Shown: positions 22,346-33,391, counted from the first letter of the stretch. The stretch is 64,000 nt of DNA from Haberlea rhodopensis (GCA_907163345.1 CAJQUN010000003.1:30891879-30955878), one strand, 5' to 3'. The notes: generated from the sequence alone by a model not told the origin. A program made the numbers and translations.

Positions 22346-23327
22346 TTACCAACGAATCAGAGAGAGAGGAAAACAGAGCATTCCGGCCGAACGAGGATGG
22401 GAAATGATTAAATGGTTGAGGCATTTAGGTCGAGAGGAAAAAGGGGGAGGAATATAAAGTGTGAAACGGCAGAAGCAAGGAACGAGAATAAGCAGATCGG
22501 AGAGTTGACGAAGGGGGTTAGGTGAACAAAAAAACAGGCAAACAAATGGACTGGGAAAAAAGTTGGATGGAGCTAAATATTGGATATGATGGTCGAATAG
22601 GAGGGGCGAAGCCGTCGGGGTAATCAGACGGCGGAAAAGTGGCGGATATGGGGGTTGGTTTACGATCTGAAAGTTGACTGGGCAAACGAGGATCGATGAA
22701 TGATGAACTTGAGAAAATGACAGATCGGTCTCCAAGGAAAGGCGTCCAAGGAGGAGGGAGCGGTTGTCGACGAAGGGAACGATAAAGCGCCAGGGTATAG
22801 AGAGAGAAAGAACGAACACTGCTATTTTCCTAGTTCTTGATAGTTTTGTATCACTCAAAGAACCTTCTTGTGCTGGAACTTCAACATGATTCAACGGTGC
22901 TAATATTTCCCGCTTAATAACTTCAGTGGGATCGGGTGATGGGGATTTTTTTACAGATGAAGATTTATATTTCGGAAACTTCATAGTATCACCAGATATA
23001 GCATTTCGCCTAGGGGAATAACTTTTGGCAGCATTGGTTTTGGTGGTGAGATAATGTGAATGGTTGGTTAGATGTGGTGAATGTGAAGAACTTTTGATAG
23101 TATAAAATTTCTTGCAATATTCTTTGGTATATCCAAATCAAACTCTTGACCTGGTGTTTATTTTCAGAACATTCAAGCCTAAATACAAATCCTTTTTCCT
23201 TTCATTATACTCGGCTGAATCGAGTTTCTTCATACTTGCTTGAAGATTTATGGGAAGAATAATGAATTTTTCGATCATTTCATTTAAGAAATTGTTTCTT
23301 TCACTAGCAAGATCGACTCTTTCGCAA
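22346..23327 (-). pseudogene. Captured gene fragment: two consecutive coding exons of an unidentified gene
   Basis: Exon A (23151-23327) starts after TTCAAG and encodes CERVDLASERNNFLNEMIEK and YNERKKDLYLGLNVLKIN, a charged helical segment. It ends at a GTCAAG donor. Exon B starts at 23090 after ATCAAAAG, in the matching phase, and encodes a Ser/Lys/Pro-rich basic stretch (KSYSPRRNAISGDTMKFPKY; SVKKSPSPDPTEVIKRE). The open frame runs on to 22346, but its last 150 codons are low-complexity and may not be real. The intron is short, about 60 bases. Two exons with compatible phases in a transposon suggest capture from a cellular gene. I cannot name the parent. Confidence 0.5.
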
Positions 23328-23647
23328 CTTGAAGGGTATAATTAGGAATGCGCATTTACTGTAAATGTCTTGTTTGCGTTCTCTTTGAAATGCCATGGAG
23401 TTGTGTATAGAATGATAGTCATGATTTTCGATTATCTTTCCTGTATTTTGATGATAAATTTCGTTGCAAGTATTATTTATCTGTATGGAAATTTTGTGTT
23501 CAGGATATTTGTTTTTCTTATTTTCTTTCACAATCCATTTTCACGGTTGAACAAAGAACTGATCTTTCGTTCCCTCCAACCCTGGACTACAAGGTGCCGT
23601 TTACTTTAAATTATAAGCTATGGATTGATAAAACTATATAATTATTC

Positions 23648-23783
23648 CGGTAAATGACCGGGAAACGATAGACATTTTCGCAAGATTCTGTCATTTCTGT
23701 GTTGCTGAAATGACTTTGTCAATCAAAAATCTCAATCTTCCCTCCTTGGTAAATGACCGGGAAACGATAGACATTTTCGCACC
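23648..23783. repeat. Direct repeat of about 33 bp, two copies
   Basis: A stretch starting GGTAAATGACCGGGAAACGA occurs at about 23649 and again at about 23749 with no visible difference over about 33 bases. The 100-bp spacing suggests a local tandem duplication followed by divergence of the rest. Confidence 0.8.
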
Positions 23784-23806
23784 AAAATTCATTCACCACT
23801 TTTCTC

Positions 23807-24233
23807 TAGGGGTATTTATTGGCTTGACCCGGTCCGGACCAAAACCGGCCGATTCCGGGTCAGTTAAGGACGGAATCAGTCCGATCCGGTAAGGAACCGG
23901 ATCGTGTCCGGTTCCGGTTCCGGTTCCACCGGTTCCGGGTTGGACCGGTTCCAACCCGGAAACGGATTTTTCTTTCTTTTTTTTTTAAAAAAGGAAAAAA
24001 CGAAGGGATAAAATTTTTTATTTTTTTTAAAAAACGGATCCGGTTCCGGTTCAATCCGGAACCGGATCCGTTTGGTCCGGAATCGGTAAGATACCCAATC
24101 CGGAACGTTAGAACCGATCCGATCTGGTATCAAACCGGTTCCGGACCGGTTAGTCCGGTTCCGGTTTCGGACCGGACTAACCGGTCCGGTTTTGGGCCGG
24201 GTCCGGATTGACCCGGCCCGTTAAGCACCCCTA
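23807..24233. mobile_element. hAT-type MITE (427 bp), GGTTCCGG-rich family
   Basis: The left end is TAGGGGTATTTATTGG, and the complement of the right end is TAGGGGTGCTTAACGGGCCG. The exact 8-bp target duplication CTTTTCTC flanks it (23799-23806, 24234-24241). The arms are arrays of GGTTCCGG/CCGGAACC. There are no genes. Related copies lie at 56961-57272 (complete), 48209-48362 and 50996-51075 (partial). Confidence 0.9.
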
Positions 24234-24675
24234 CTTTTCTCTCTATAAATTTAGTTGTTTCTCTCTATAAAATTAGTTGTTCCAAAGGTGGGTACATGGT
24301 TTCACTGATTTGGGTTTAGGAAGAGTTCTCTGTTCGAATTCGTGAGTGTTGACAATGTTGAAAGAGAAACTTTGTCCCTTCTCAACCTATATGTGACTAA
24401 ATTTAGATAATAATGTTTTTAAATTATGAGGTAATTTAGACATTATAATTGACAAGACATAATAATCAAATCTTTAATACTCAAACCAAACATTGAATTA
24501 ATTATCACTTAATATATTTAGTACTATGAAACAATTTAAATTACAATTCAAAATAATTATTCACTTATCTCATCACACAATTCAAACGGTACCTCAAGGG
24601 TCTAATTGAAATTTTAAAATAAATACACTGGAAGCAATACTTTTTGCTCTGGCAGTGTCGTCACCCTTTTGATTA

Positions 24676-26116
24676 TTTGTCTTATTATTTGTCAATGATT
24701 ACCTAAACACATCGTAAGAAACTTTCACCATAGTTAACACGTAGTATTATCTTTCAATCTATATGTCCCAATTGAATCCTAGGCAATAGTTTTCGAGATT
24801 CCGATATGAATCCAATAATTATGTGTTTATCCAAAGTATGTCGATCCATTTATATGTATTATCAAGCATTTACTATTATGCCAAAAACTATGGATGTTAG
24901 CAAATACACAACTTTATTTCCTTAAATAATGGCAGTGCAAATCCACGTACTAAGTTCATGTGAACATGAGGGGCTATACCACATTAGTGTCAATAGGTCA
25001 AGTTTGTTATGCCTTAGACTGTAGATTATTGCATATTCGTCTACGAACGCATAAAATAATTAATAGGTACATCATTTCCAACAATATGTAACTCAAGAAA
25101 ATTGTCTTCTCCAAAAAAAAAAAACATTCATTCACGTATACAATTTTTGGATTCCAACTATAATGTACAAGTGTGTATATACAGTACAATATAGAATTTC
25201 ACTTTGTGATGCTTGTGAAGCTAGACAATAAGTCAATGCATATTGCTAATTGAATAGAGTTAAATGATGTCTTATGCTACGAATATTAATTGTACAAAAT
25301 TCAAACTCAAATTCTCTGATCGATTAATAAAACTACTTAAAAATTCATGGTGTCAAGGAAATCCAAAATTGATGTCAAGTGGTTCCTCGTGAAACACATC
25401 TATTCATCCAAACAAATCACAACGGATGGAGCCTCCGACCTTAGCCCGATGGTAAATCCAAGGAAATCCAAAATTGATGTCTTTGGGACGACTCGGGCAC
25501 AAGTCCAGGCTGTGGCCCACAAATGTTTACTTATAATTAAATGTAAAATGATATGTGTTGTAATTTATTTTTATATTATTTAATAATTAATCAACCCCAC
25601 CTCCCCCCAGGATAAACTTGATTTACTTTCCATTTTTTTTAAAAAATTTTTACTCATTCTTCTATTGGATTAATAAATGAGAATAAAATTATATCATAAT
25701 CTTAAGCTTTAATTATAACAATATTTTAGCTAGAATTAGAAACCACAATCAAATACATGGGATATTTGTTATATTAAATGACATTTCAAGGAAATCTCAT
25801 TCGGAACTTTGGGAAATAATGTTCTTGCTATTGTAATTAATATAAATATTTGCTTGCTGAGATTGAAGTTTTTGGTTTAACTTTGATTTTTGATAATATT
25901 GATTTTGTTGCTATATTTTATTAACAAGGACAAGATTTTATTAATATTACTTGCTACGACGCTTTATATACGCTCGAATATTTATGATAATGGTTGTTAT
26001 ATTAAATGTTGATTTTATTTATTTTTAAATTTTGAGGGAAGAATTGATAAACTTTCCAATTTCAAGAAAATCTCATCCGCATTTTGTGAAATGAGCTCTT
26101 GCTCTTGTAATATTCA
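24676..26116. other. AT-rich intergenic DNA with short direct repeats
   Basis: No gene is visible. A 22-bp segment (AAGGAAATCCAAAATTGATG core) occurs at about 25357 and 25461. Two similar blocks (about 25785 and 26063) share TTTCAAG...AATCTCATCCG and TCTTGCT.TTGTAAT. These are probably old local duplications. Confidence 0.4.
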
Positions 26117-26412
26117 GGGCAAGTTAGAAAATTGGTCCCATAAAATAGATTGATCTGCAGTACTAATCCCAAACTTTTAGTATTAAACATACATAGTCCC
26201 GAAGAAATCATTTTTTTAACAAAAGTAATCACACACATATTTTTAACAATATAATCTACGGAAATTATTCTTTAACAAAAGTAAATATATTTTTGTTTAA
26301 AAAATAATTTTTCTTACGAATAATACTAAAAGTTTGAGATTACTATTGAAAATATCTATTTTCTATGTGACTTTTTTTTTTTTTTATAATTTTCCCTAAT
26401 AATCACTTGCCC
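26117..26412. mobile_element. Foldback MITE of about 296 bp
   Basis: The left end GGGCAAGT and the right end ACTTGCCC are inverse. The arms remain complementary for about 100 bases, including AAACTTTTAGTATTA on the left and TAATACTAAAAGTTT on the right, so the element can fold into a long hairpin. No clear target duplication was found. Confidence 0.6.
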
Positions 26413-27108
26413 AAAATTTGTTTTTGGAAAGATATAAGTCCGTTTTGATTATTGATTCTGTTGCTATATGTGTGTATAGACACGATTGAGGGGTTAGAAT
26501 AAAAAATGCTTAATAGGGTATTTGAGGGCTCGATTATCAGCCAATCCAATATAGATATATATTCGGTACATAATCCAAGAGATTCTTCAATGGTTTATCA
26601 ACTTTTTTTTAAAGAAATACTCTCATCAAACCACGTAATAATACCAGTACAACAACAACTAAACATTTAATCTCTAGCAGATTGGGTAAGCTACACATAA
26701 TCATATCAAAAATAATTTATTCTAACAACAAAAGCTATTCATTTTACATGCGTAAAATTGTACTCTATAAACAAGTATTGTAAATACTCAAGATCAATGG
26801 CAATTAATTATAAACTTTCTGATCAACAATTTTTTCGAAGTTTTGCATTGAGTTGTATCTGAGTGGGTGTAACAAGCCACAATAGCCAGTGATCCTAACA
26901 GGCACACGCATAAAATATGTGCTAAGCAGGAAAAAACATAAACCTAAACCGGACTTTTTGATGCTACTCGGACAGTACCCCGGGATCGGGATGCATCAAC
27001 CCTTGATTTGGAAATTCCAAGGATCCTAAACCTATCCGGTCTTATGTCCAAAACCTAAAAACAGACATAAAATTAAAAACAAACAAACAACTTCGCATGC
27101 AGCTTCAA
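26413..27108. other. Intergenic DNA and 3' flank of the glucosyltransferase gene
   Basis: AT-rich flank. The part just below 27109 should hold the 3' untranslated region of the minus-strand UGT gene. A GC-richer stretch at 26870-27050 shows no open frame. Confidence 0.4.
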
Positions 27109-28473
27109 TCAATGAAACATGCGTTTGCCGTTGGAACAAAGTTTCACAAATTCATGAACAACATCGTCGACTTCCGCGTCCTTCTTCACTCTCATTTTCT
27201 TGCTCAGGTCTCTCGCCTTCTCCCGAATAGGTTCTCCGGCCCTATCCACCACAACTTTCTGTATCACCTCCGCCACTGTCGCCCGGTCCAACTTCCCAAA
27301 CTTGTTCCTCACAACTTCTGATCCGATGCCCAGTTCTTCGACCAGCCTTGCATTGATCGGTTGGTCAAGGTGCATAGGCATGGCTATGATCGGTACACCA
27401 AAATGCATGCCTTCGATTATCGAGCTGCACCCACAATGGCTAACGAATCCACCAATGTTCTTATGCCCCAAGATTTTGGTCTGTGGAGCCCATCCCTCAA
27501 TTACTAAACCTGTACCTCTAACCCTCTCCAAATACCCTTTTGGCAGGTAGTCTTCGAGTTCAATTTTATGACCTTTTGGAAACCTAACAACCCATATGAA
27601 ACTCACTCCGCTCATTTCCAAACCATGAGCAAGTTCATTCATATCATCTTTTTTCAAGAAATACTCGCTGCCAAAGGAAACAAAAATGGTGCTTTTCTCA
27701 CCTTTTTGGTCCAGCCAATCTATGACTTCTGATGATTCATCCATTTCAAGATTAGGGTCTGGAACCAAAGCGCCAACTGGTACAACTTTCTTGCCTATCA
27801 ACCTAGAAAGATAGTTAATGTATCTTCCTTCAATTTCTTCGAAACCTTTCACCAAAACAATTCCATGCGACCTCTCGATCCCTTGAAAGGCAATCTCTTT
27901 CACTTTCTCGTCAGCCGATGACTCCAACAATTTTGCACGATGAACTAACTCGTAATCACGGTAAAATATATTAGGGAATGGAAAATCAACATCTGGTGTC
28001 TTGAAAAAATGAAACATGAACGCAGTCATAATGGAACTGCTACTAATAAACTCGACGGCAGGTATTTTAATCGCTGCAGCAGCTAAGGGAGCCCAAGGCT
28101 GAAGAAAATCATATATCAACAAATCAGGCCTGATGGCTCTGAGAATATACGAAAATTTTAGGGCTGACATCTCAAATGCTTTTTTGAGGGTTGGCATAAG
28201 ATGGGGCGGGAGGCCATTTGTGGTATGATGAGTTGCAGGAAGACCAGGTAGAACAGGCAAATGTAACTCAACTAGTTGAATTTTGGCAGCAAATTTGTGG
28301 CTAATCTTGTTCTTTATGGAACTTAGATTCGCAGGAGTAGAACATAGGTAGATGATGAAGTTCCTAGCTGCTAGCCTTTTGGCTAACTCTAGGTATGGCG
28401 AGATGTGGCCATGAGCAAGCCATGGAAACATAAGGACACGAAGAGTTTTCTTGCCATTCATTAGAGACCCCAT
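27109..28473 (-). CDS. UDP-glycosyltransferase, UGT94-like (sugar-sugar branching type)
   Basis: A single-exon gene of 454 residues, the normal length for family 1 plant UGTs. The N-terminal PWLAHGHISPYLELAKRL carries the likely catalytic histidine (H23) and IYDFLQPWAP the partner aspartate (D122). FVSFGSEYFLKKDDMNELA and the 44-residue PSPG donor-binding box (328-371, WAPQTKILGHKN...MPMHLDQ) follow. Members of this clade transfer glucose or another sugar onto the sugar of an existing glycoside, for example sesaminol or crocetin glucosides, in the cytosol. One residue is odd: the box reads HCGCSS where nearly all plant UGTs have HCGW, a change of TGG to TGC. The exact acceptor cannot be told from sequence. 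Confidence 0.93.
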   Translation of the reverse strand: MGSLMNGKKTLRVLMFPWLAHGHISPYLELAKRLAARNFIIYLCSTPANLSSIKNKISHKFAAKIQLVELHLPVLPGLPATHHTTNGLPPHLMPTLKKAFEMSALKFSYILRAIRPDLLIYDFLQPWAPLAAAAIKIPAVEFISSSSIMTAFMFHFFKTPDVDFPFPNIFYRDYELVHRAKLLESSADEKVKEIAFQGIERSHGIVLVKGFEEIEGRYINYLSRLIGKKVVPVGALVPDPNLEMDESSEVIDWLDQKGEKSTIFVSFGSEYFLKKDDMNELAHGLEMSGVSFIWVVRFPKGHKIELEDYLPKGYLERVRGTGLVIEGWAPQTKILGHKNIGGFVSHCGCSSIIEGMHFGVPIIAMPMHLDQPINARLVEELGIGSEVVRNKFGKLDRATVAEVIQKVVVDRAGEPIREKARDLSKKMRVKKDAEVDDVVHEFVKLCSNGKRMFH

Positions 28474-28547
28474 AACTCAAACTAAACTTGAAGATTATGC
28501 TCTCTTTTTTCTGAAATGGGTTTGCAAAGAGCAAGAATGACAGTTGA

Positions 28548-28554
28548 TTTATAA
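28548..28554 (-). promoter_or_regulatory. Probable TATA box of the UGT gene
   Basis: TATAAAT on the minus strand lies about 75 bases upstream of the ATG at 28473, which would give a short 5' untranslated region of about 40 bases. Confidence 0.5.
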
Positions 28555-28559
28555 CGGTT

Positions 28560-29130
28560 GTGGAAGTTGGATAAGGAAAATCCACAATAATTATTGATAA
28601 TATTCTCCATTCCTTTTGCAAATGGACGTGTAAGGAAACATCCTTTTTGGTTTTGGATGATGATTAAATTTGGAACTGACCTATCACCAATGATATGTGA
28701 GGAAACATGATCCTTAAAAACATAGATTGAGTATTATTTTACAGATTCACTTAACAATTATTCACTATATATTTAATTATCGTGAGTCTAGGACTGTCCA
28801 AATCAGAAGATTGCATGACGGATGATAAATTTAAATTATATGATGATATGGATTGACTCACAATCTCAAAGGTAATGAAATCGACACTCCTCTTCAAATC
28901 AACTAAAAAGAATATACAGATTCTTAATGTATCTTTTTGCTAGTTTGTGCAGATATTCAAATAACATCCATGTTTTCCAAAAACGCACCGGTGAAAATGC
29001 CTAGTAAATGAGCAAAAGTAGATGATAGTTGTCCTACTCTCCTCAGAGATAATCAACCCCTCAACATGGAATTCACATGTAATATTTCATGTGGAATATC
29101 CTAAAAACGGAGGGTTGTGATGCCCTAATA
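28560..29130. other. UGT promoter region and intergenic DNA
   Basis: Upstream flank of the UGT gene, AT-rich. I see no further gene. It ends at the truncated LTR of the Copia remnant. Confidence 0.4.
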
Positions 29131-29937
29131 TTTCGAATCCACTCAAAGCTCAGGTATCATATTCTGAAGCTAAACAGATGAGGGATAAACTATGTTGCAC
29201 CGATACTCCAAAAAATTTCGCGGTCAAGAATCGGATACTTATGGGATACGGATACGCGAGGATACGGCGCCGATACGTATCGGATACGCCACGTGGCCGA
29301 TGATAAAAAAATAAGTTTTAATTTCGGATACGTTTCGGATACGGTCAAGATACGCCGTTGACCATATCCGATACGGGTAGGATAAGGGAATTTTCGAATT
29401 TTTTTAAAAAAATAGGGTTGAAATTGTAATTAAATTATTTAATTATAATCCTTATTTCCTAAACACTTTAATGTGTTTATGTCGATTATATGCTTGAAAT
29501 TTTTAGATGTTCTGGATTAATATTTTACCATTTGTCGTGAAGTTTGTGAGTTTGCAACTTTATTCTGATTTATAATGTGTTTAATGTTGATTATATGCTT
29601 GAAACTTGATTTATTACAAATATTATTAATTATATAAATATATATATAAATTAATTAATAAAATTTGCCGTATCCGGACGTATCGTATCCTACAAATTTT
29701 GAAAATCCCGTGCAGTCGTACCCGTATCTGCGTATCCACGTATCCGTATCCGTGCAACTTAGGGGATAAATTTCAGATGTGAGTTTGATGAGTATTTATA
29801 GGTGCAAAATCCTTTGGTGGACAAGTTCATCTTGAACATGTATTTGACAATTTCTAAGCCACCAAATGAATATGAATGAGCCACCAAATGAATAGTATAG
29901 CCATCATTTGAATAGTAGTTCAAACCACCGGCCAACA
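29131..29937 (-). repeat. Truncated 3' LTR of the Copia remnant, split by a MITE
   Basis: Two pieces (29131-29189 and 29771-29937) match 32987-33205 in order. The match includes AAAATCCTTTGGTG and the phrase CCACCAAATGAAT, which occurs twice. Confidence 0.8.
29190..29762. mobile_element. hAT-type MITE (573 bp), GGATACG-rich
   Basis: The ends are CTATGTTGCACCGATAC and, in complement from the right, CTAAGTTGCACGGATAC: 17 bases with two mismatches. An exact 8-bp target duplication GGGATAAA (29182-29189, 29763-29770) and the uninterrupted second LTR of the host element confirm the insertion. Both arms carry many GGATACG/CGTATCC units around an AT-rich core. It has no coding capacity. Confidence 0.9.
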
Positions 29938-30199
29938 ATCTCCACCTTAACGATTTTACACTGATATGTGCTGCCTCCTTCAGTACGCCCTCGGGCGCCG
30001 GATACTGGATACTCGATTAATGTTGATCAATTCCAAGCAGTATTGAAACTTGATCCAAGTCACCTCCTTTGTTAACATGTCTGCATGAGTATCTGCAGAA
30101 TATCCCATTATTCTACTATTTCCTGAACAAAGTGGTTGTTGCGAAAATGATGAACTTGGTTCCTTGCTCAGACATATGAGCCTCTGACTGTCGCAGAAA

Positions 30200-31370
30200 A
30201 TCTCAGTATTTTCTAATGAACTTGGTTCTGTATGGCACTAAAATTTCTGTATTTTTCTGCCTGATACCCAAGTTTTTCACCGAATTAAGCAATCATATGT
30301 CTTCTGTGTTCGCCATATATTATGTCTCTATAGTAGACGAATCAACTATGGATTTTAGCGTAGATCTCCAATACACTGGTACTCATGCCATCATCAGCGC
30401 ATGACCAGTAGTTGATCGACTCTTATCAAGATCACCAGCATAATCCGAATCGACCTATCCAACTAGACGATTGACCATTGTCTCGTCTTTCTGAGTCTGT
30501 AGCAGACATACTGTGTCTTTCTTTCTTTGCAAAGACACATTTACAGCCAATCATTTTGGGAAGTAGAACCACCTTCAAAGTTTTATTATGATGAAGCGAT
30601 TGTATTTCTTCATCCATCGTCATCTTGATCAATTTGAAGAGCGGATGCTTCCATATCAGTAAACCGAGCAGGTTTTTGGATATTCTCTTTGGTCTAATGG
30701 TTGCAATAAAATCAGGTACTGATACTGAATCCGGTATCTCCATTTGAATGTAGTCTCCATTCTGATCGTCAGAGTCTTCTGGAGTTTTGGGAATCACGAA
30801 CTCCACCTGCAAATGAGAATTCCGATCTTGGTTATCTTTCTCTGACTGGTTCAGTACAACAGATTTGTCAAAGGTAAAGTCTCGGCTCAAGACAATCTTC
30901 TTTGACTCAGGGTTCCATAGACGGAATATCTTCACTCCTTCACTAAAGCCCAAGAAAGTGGCTTTTTCGGCTCTAAGTTTCAACTTTGATTTTCTGATGT
31001 GAAAGTATGTGGGACACCCAAATATATGATGGGGATCAGAAATGGGTTGTCCAAGCCATACCTCACTGGGAGTTTTTTCGTCTAGTACAGAAACCGGTCG
31101 CCTACTGAAGATATAAGAGGCATATGGCAAGGTTTCTACCCATAATGCCTTGCTCACTCCAGATTGGGATAACTTGCAGCGGATCAGAGTACAATTCATC
31201 ATTTTTGCTTCATCATTCTCCTAAGGTGCGTCTGGTTCGATGAAATGTCATTCTTTCCTTTATTTGGCAGGTTTTCTGAAATGGTATTGAATTATATTCT
31301 CGACCATTATCAGATCTGAGCCTCTTAATCTTCATTCTGGTCTGGATATTGATCACGTTGTTCCAGCTGA
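30200..31370 (-). pseudogene. Copia integrase, start of reverse transcriptase and RNase H remnant
   Basis: The minus strand gives RLRSDNGREY near 31330. From 31202 an open frame follows with SKALWVETLPYASYIFSRRP, KTPSEVWLGQPISDPHHIFG and SRDFTFDKSVV, the C-terminal half of a Copia integrase. The start of reverse transcriptase (MDEEIQSLHHNKT; IGCKCVFAKKE) follows, then a jump to an RNase H segment (SDYAGDLDKSRSTTG in a shifted frame near 30440). The reverse transcriptase core with the YVDD motif is deleted. The copy is dead. Confidence 0.85.
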
Positions 31371-31379
31371 GCAAGATGT

Positions 31380-32215
31380 CCAGACATATTCAGGTTGGTT
31401 TGTGGTTACAACAAATTCAGGTCGGTTCGGCGGTACTGACAGAGTTGGTTATGCGGTTCTGATAGATTCAGGGTCGATTTTGTGATTCCGACGATGCAAA
31501 CAGATTTAGGATCGGTTTTATGGTTCCGACTAGGCAAACAACTTTAGGTCGTTCCTGTTATTCCGACAATGCAGATAGCTTCGGGTCGGTTCTATGATTC
31601 CAACGTGCAAAAATCTATGGGTCGGTTCTGCAATTGCGACAGTCCAGACAGATTCGGGTCAGATTCTTCCATTTCGACAGTGCGGACAAGTTCAGATTGA
31701 TTGAAAAGCTCCGACAATGTTGACAGACTCAGGTCGGTTATGCAGGTCTGACAGTACATACAGATTAAGGTTGGTTCTACGGTTCCGACATTGCACACAG
31801 ATTCAGGCCGCTTCTACGAATCCGACAGTGCAGATAGATTTAAGTCGGTTATGAAGTTCGACATTGCAGACAGCTTTGGTTTGGTTATGCGATTCCGACA
31901 GTGTATATAGATTCAGGTTGGATTTTGCGATTTTGAAAGTGCAGACAGATTCAGGCCGGTCCTTTGATTCCGAAAGTGCAGACAACATCAGGTATGTTCC
32001 TGTGGGTCCGAGAGTGTAGACAAAATCAGGTTGGGTTCTATGGGTCCGACAGTGCAGACAGATTCAAGTCGGGCTCTGCGGGTCCAACTGTGCAGACAGA
32101 TCCAGGTTGGGTGATTAAGACAGACTGGTTCGATCTGCTATACTCTGCTACGGCCTGTTCATATGGCTACAGCGGTTCGAACAGGTCATCAGGTTTGGGC
32201 TGGGTCGGCTGACAT
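31380..32215 (-). repeat. Degenerate minisatellite, period about 36-39 bp, roughly 20 units
   Basis: Units resemble GACAGATTCAGGTCGGTT then a variable stretch with ATTCCGACAGTGCA, repeated in direct order with substitutions and small indels. Read on the minus strand the array encodes a loose repeat of 12-13 residues (for example SESKDRPESVCTF, SESHNQTKAVCNV). Several stretches without stops remain. It lies inside the Copia remnant, where gag or protease sequence would be expected. Confidence 0.8.
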
Positions 32216-32847
32216 AGTTCCAATAATCAGGTGACATATCATTGATACTATTTGTACTTCATAATGTCACATGCCAAAGTTGTTGGTGCCGTCAAATTTC
32301 TCCACCTCAAATTTTGCATCTGATATGCATTACTTTGACTTTTTTTGGTACCTTTTTAGCAAAACATATGCTACTGTTGTTTTTGGAATGATCGAAATAG
32401 TAGGGAACCAGTCTTGGATCAGCAAAAAAAGGACGAAAAATTGATCGAATAGGGTTAATAACAGTAACCGACTCTATGAACAGTAACATGTTTGGAACAG
32501 TAACCAAGTTAAAACATTATCGACTTGGTACAATACTGAGTTGGAACAGTGTCGAGTTATAACAGTATCGCGTTGACCAAGTTTGACCAGTGAACAGTAT
32601 CTTGAATAGTGATCTAACAATATTTGAACAGTACATTCATCTCCATTTTTTCTGAAACTTTGCTATAAAATTATATAATTGCCACTGTCTTTGATCGTGA
32701 TTTCTCGTTGATTCGGAACTCAAAATATTCCAACGGGAGGTGTTTTCGACTCCCAACGACGAGACGAATCTAGTGGTATGATCATAATTCAATTCAGATA
32801 GTTTCAATTTTCGAGCATTTTCACGAACACATAGCTCTGATACAAAT

Positions 32848-33205
32848 TGTTGTGTCAGAACACCTGAAAATATAGTGTAAACATCATACACCCAACGAAC
32901 ACCTACGTTGTTTGGCAATTGCCTACGTCCACGGGAGCAAATATAGATTTATTGATATATTCACGAAAATCACAGAACTTTCTCGGATCCACTCAAAGCT
33001 CACATATCATATTCTAAAGCTAAACAAATGAGGGATGGATTTCATAACTGAGTTTAAGAGTTTTTATAGGTGCAAAATCCTTTGGTGAACAAGTTCATCT
33101 TGAACATGTATTTGACAATTTCTAAGCCACCAAATGAATAGGAAATGAGCAACAAATGAATAGTATAGCCATCATTTGAATAGTGGTTCAAACCACCGGC
33201 CAACA
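32848..33205 (-). repeat. 5' LTR of the Copia remnant (358 bp)
   Basis: Bounded on the minus strand by TGTTGGCC and CACAACA, adjoining the primer-binding-like sequence. It is the complete version of the LTR truncated at 29131. Confidence 0.8.
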
Positions 33206-33391
33206 ATTCTGAGCTTTGAACCATATCTAAATTTCAATATTTACCACATAGTATTTCTTTTTTAATTGCATTTATTATTTTATTGAACTACATTATAACA
33301 AACGAGTCAATTCCATACAAATTCCTTAAAATAATTTAGTTTATCTTATTTTATAGTTTTATGAAAACGAGAATGACTGTTAAGGTATGAT

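Larger units (their letters stand above)
21579..24666. mobile_element. Mutator-like (Pack-MULE-like) element with inverted terminal repeats of about 75 bp
   Basis: The left end GGGTGATGATACTGCCAGAG (21579 on) is matched in inverse by the right end at 24590-24666 (complement starts GGGTGACGACACTGCCAGAG). Similarity runs for about 75 bp with a few mismatches. The flanking nine bases are TTTTTATTA on the left and TTTTGATTA on the right, a 9-bp target duplication with one mismatch, which is the size used by Mutator elements. There is no transposase. The interior holds two hAT MITEs and a set of minus-strand exons that look like captured gene sequence, so it would be a non-autonomous Pack-MULE. 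Confidence 0.7.
29131..33205 (-). mobile_element. Decayed Copia (Tork-like) retrotransposon on the minus strand
   Basis: On the minus strand the 5' LTR is 33205-32848 (TGTTGGCCGG...CACAACA). The primer-binding-like TTGTATCAGAGCTATG follows directly (about 32847-32832). The 3' LTR starts at 29937, preceded by a polypurine tract AAGGTGGAGAT, and is cut off at about 29131, lacking roughly 140 bases of its far end. Between them lie a leader, a minisatellite, an integrase remnant and part of RNase H. Most of gag, protease and reverse transcriptase is gone. The 3' LTR is also split by a hAT MITE at 29190-29762. Confidence 0.8.

Noticed and set aside
22346..22820. C-terminal part of the minus-strand ORF as real protein
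   Set aside because: It is Pro/Leu/Phe-rich low-complexity sequence without splice or domain support. Only the part above about 22820 has coding character.
24657..24675. TTTTGATTA/TTTTTATTA as proof of a Mutator insertion
   Set aside because: Kept as support only: one mismatch and AT-richness make the duplication alone weak. The long inverted ends carry the call.
30216..30404. 62-codon plus-strand ORF
   Set aside because: It overlaps the minus-strand RNase H remnant of the Copia element and is an antisense shadow.
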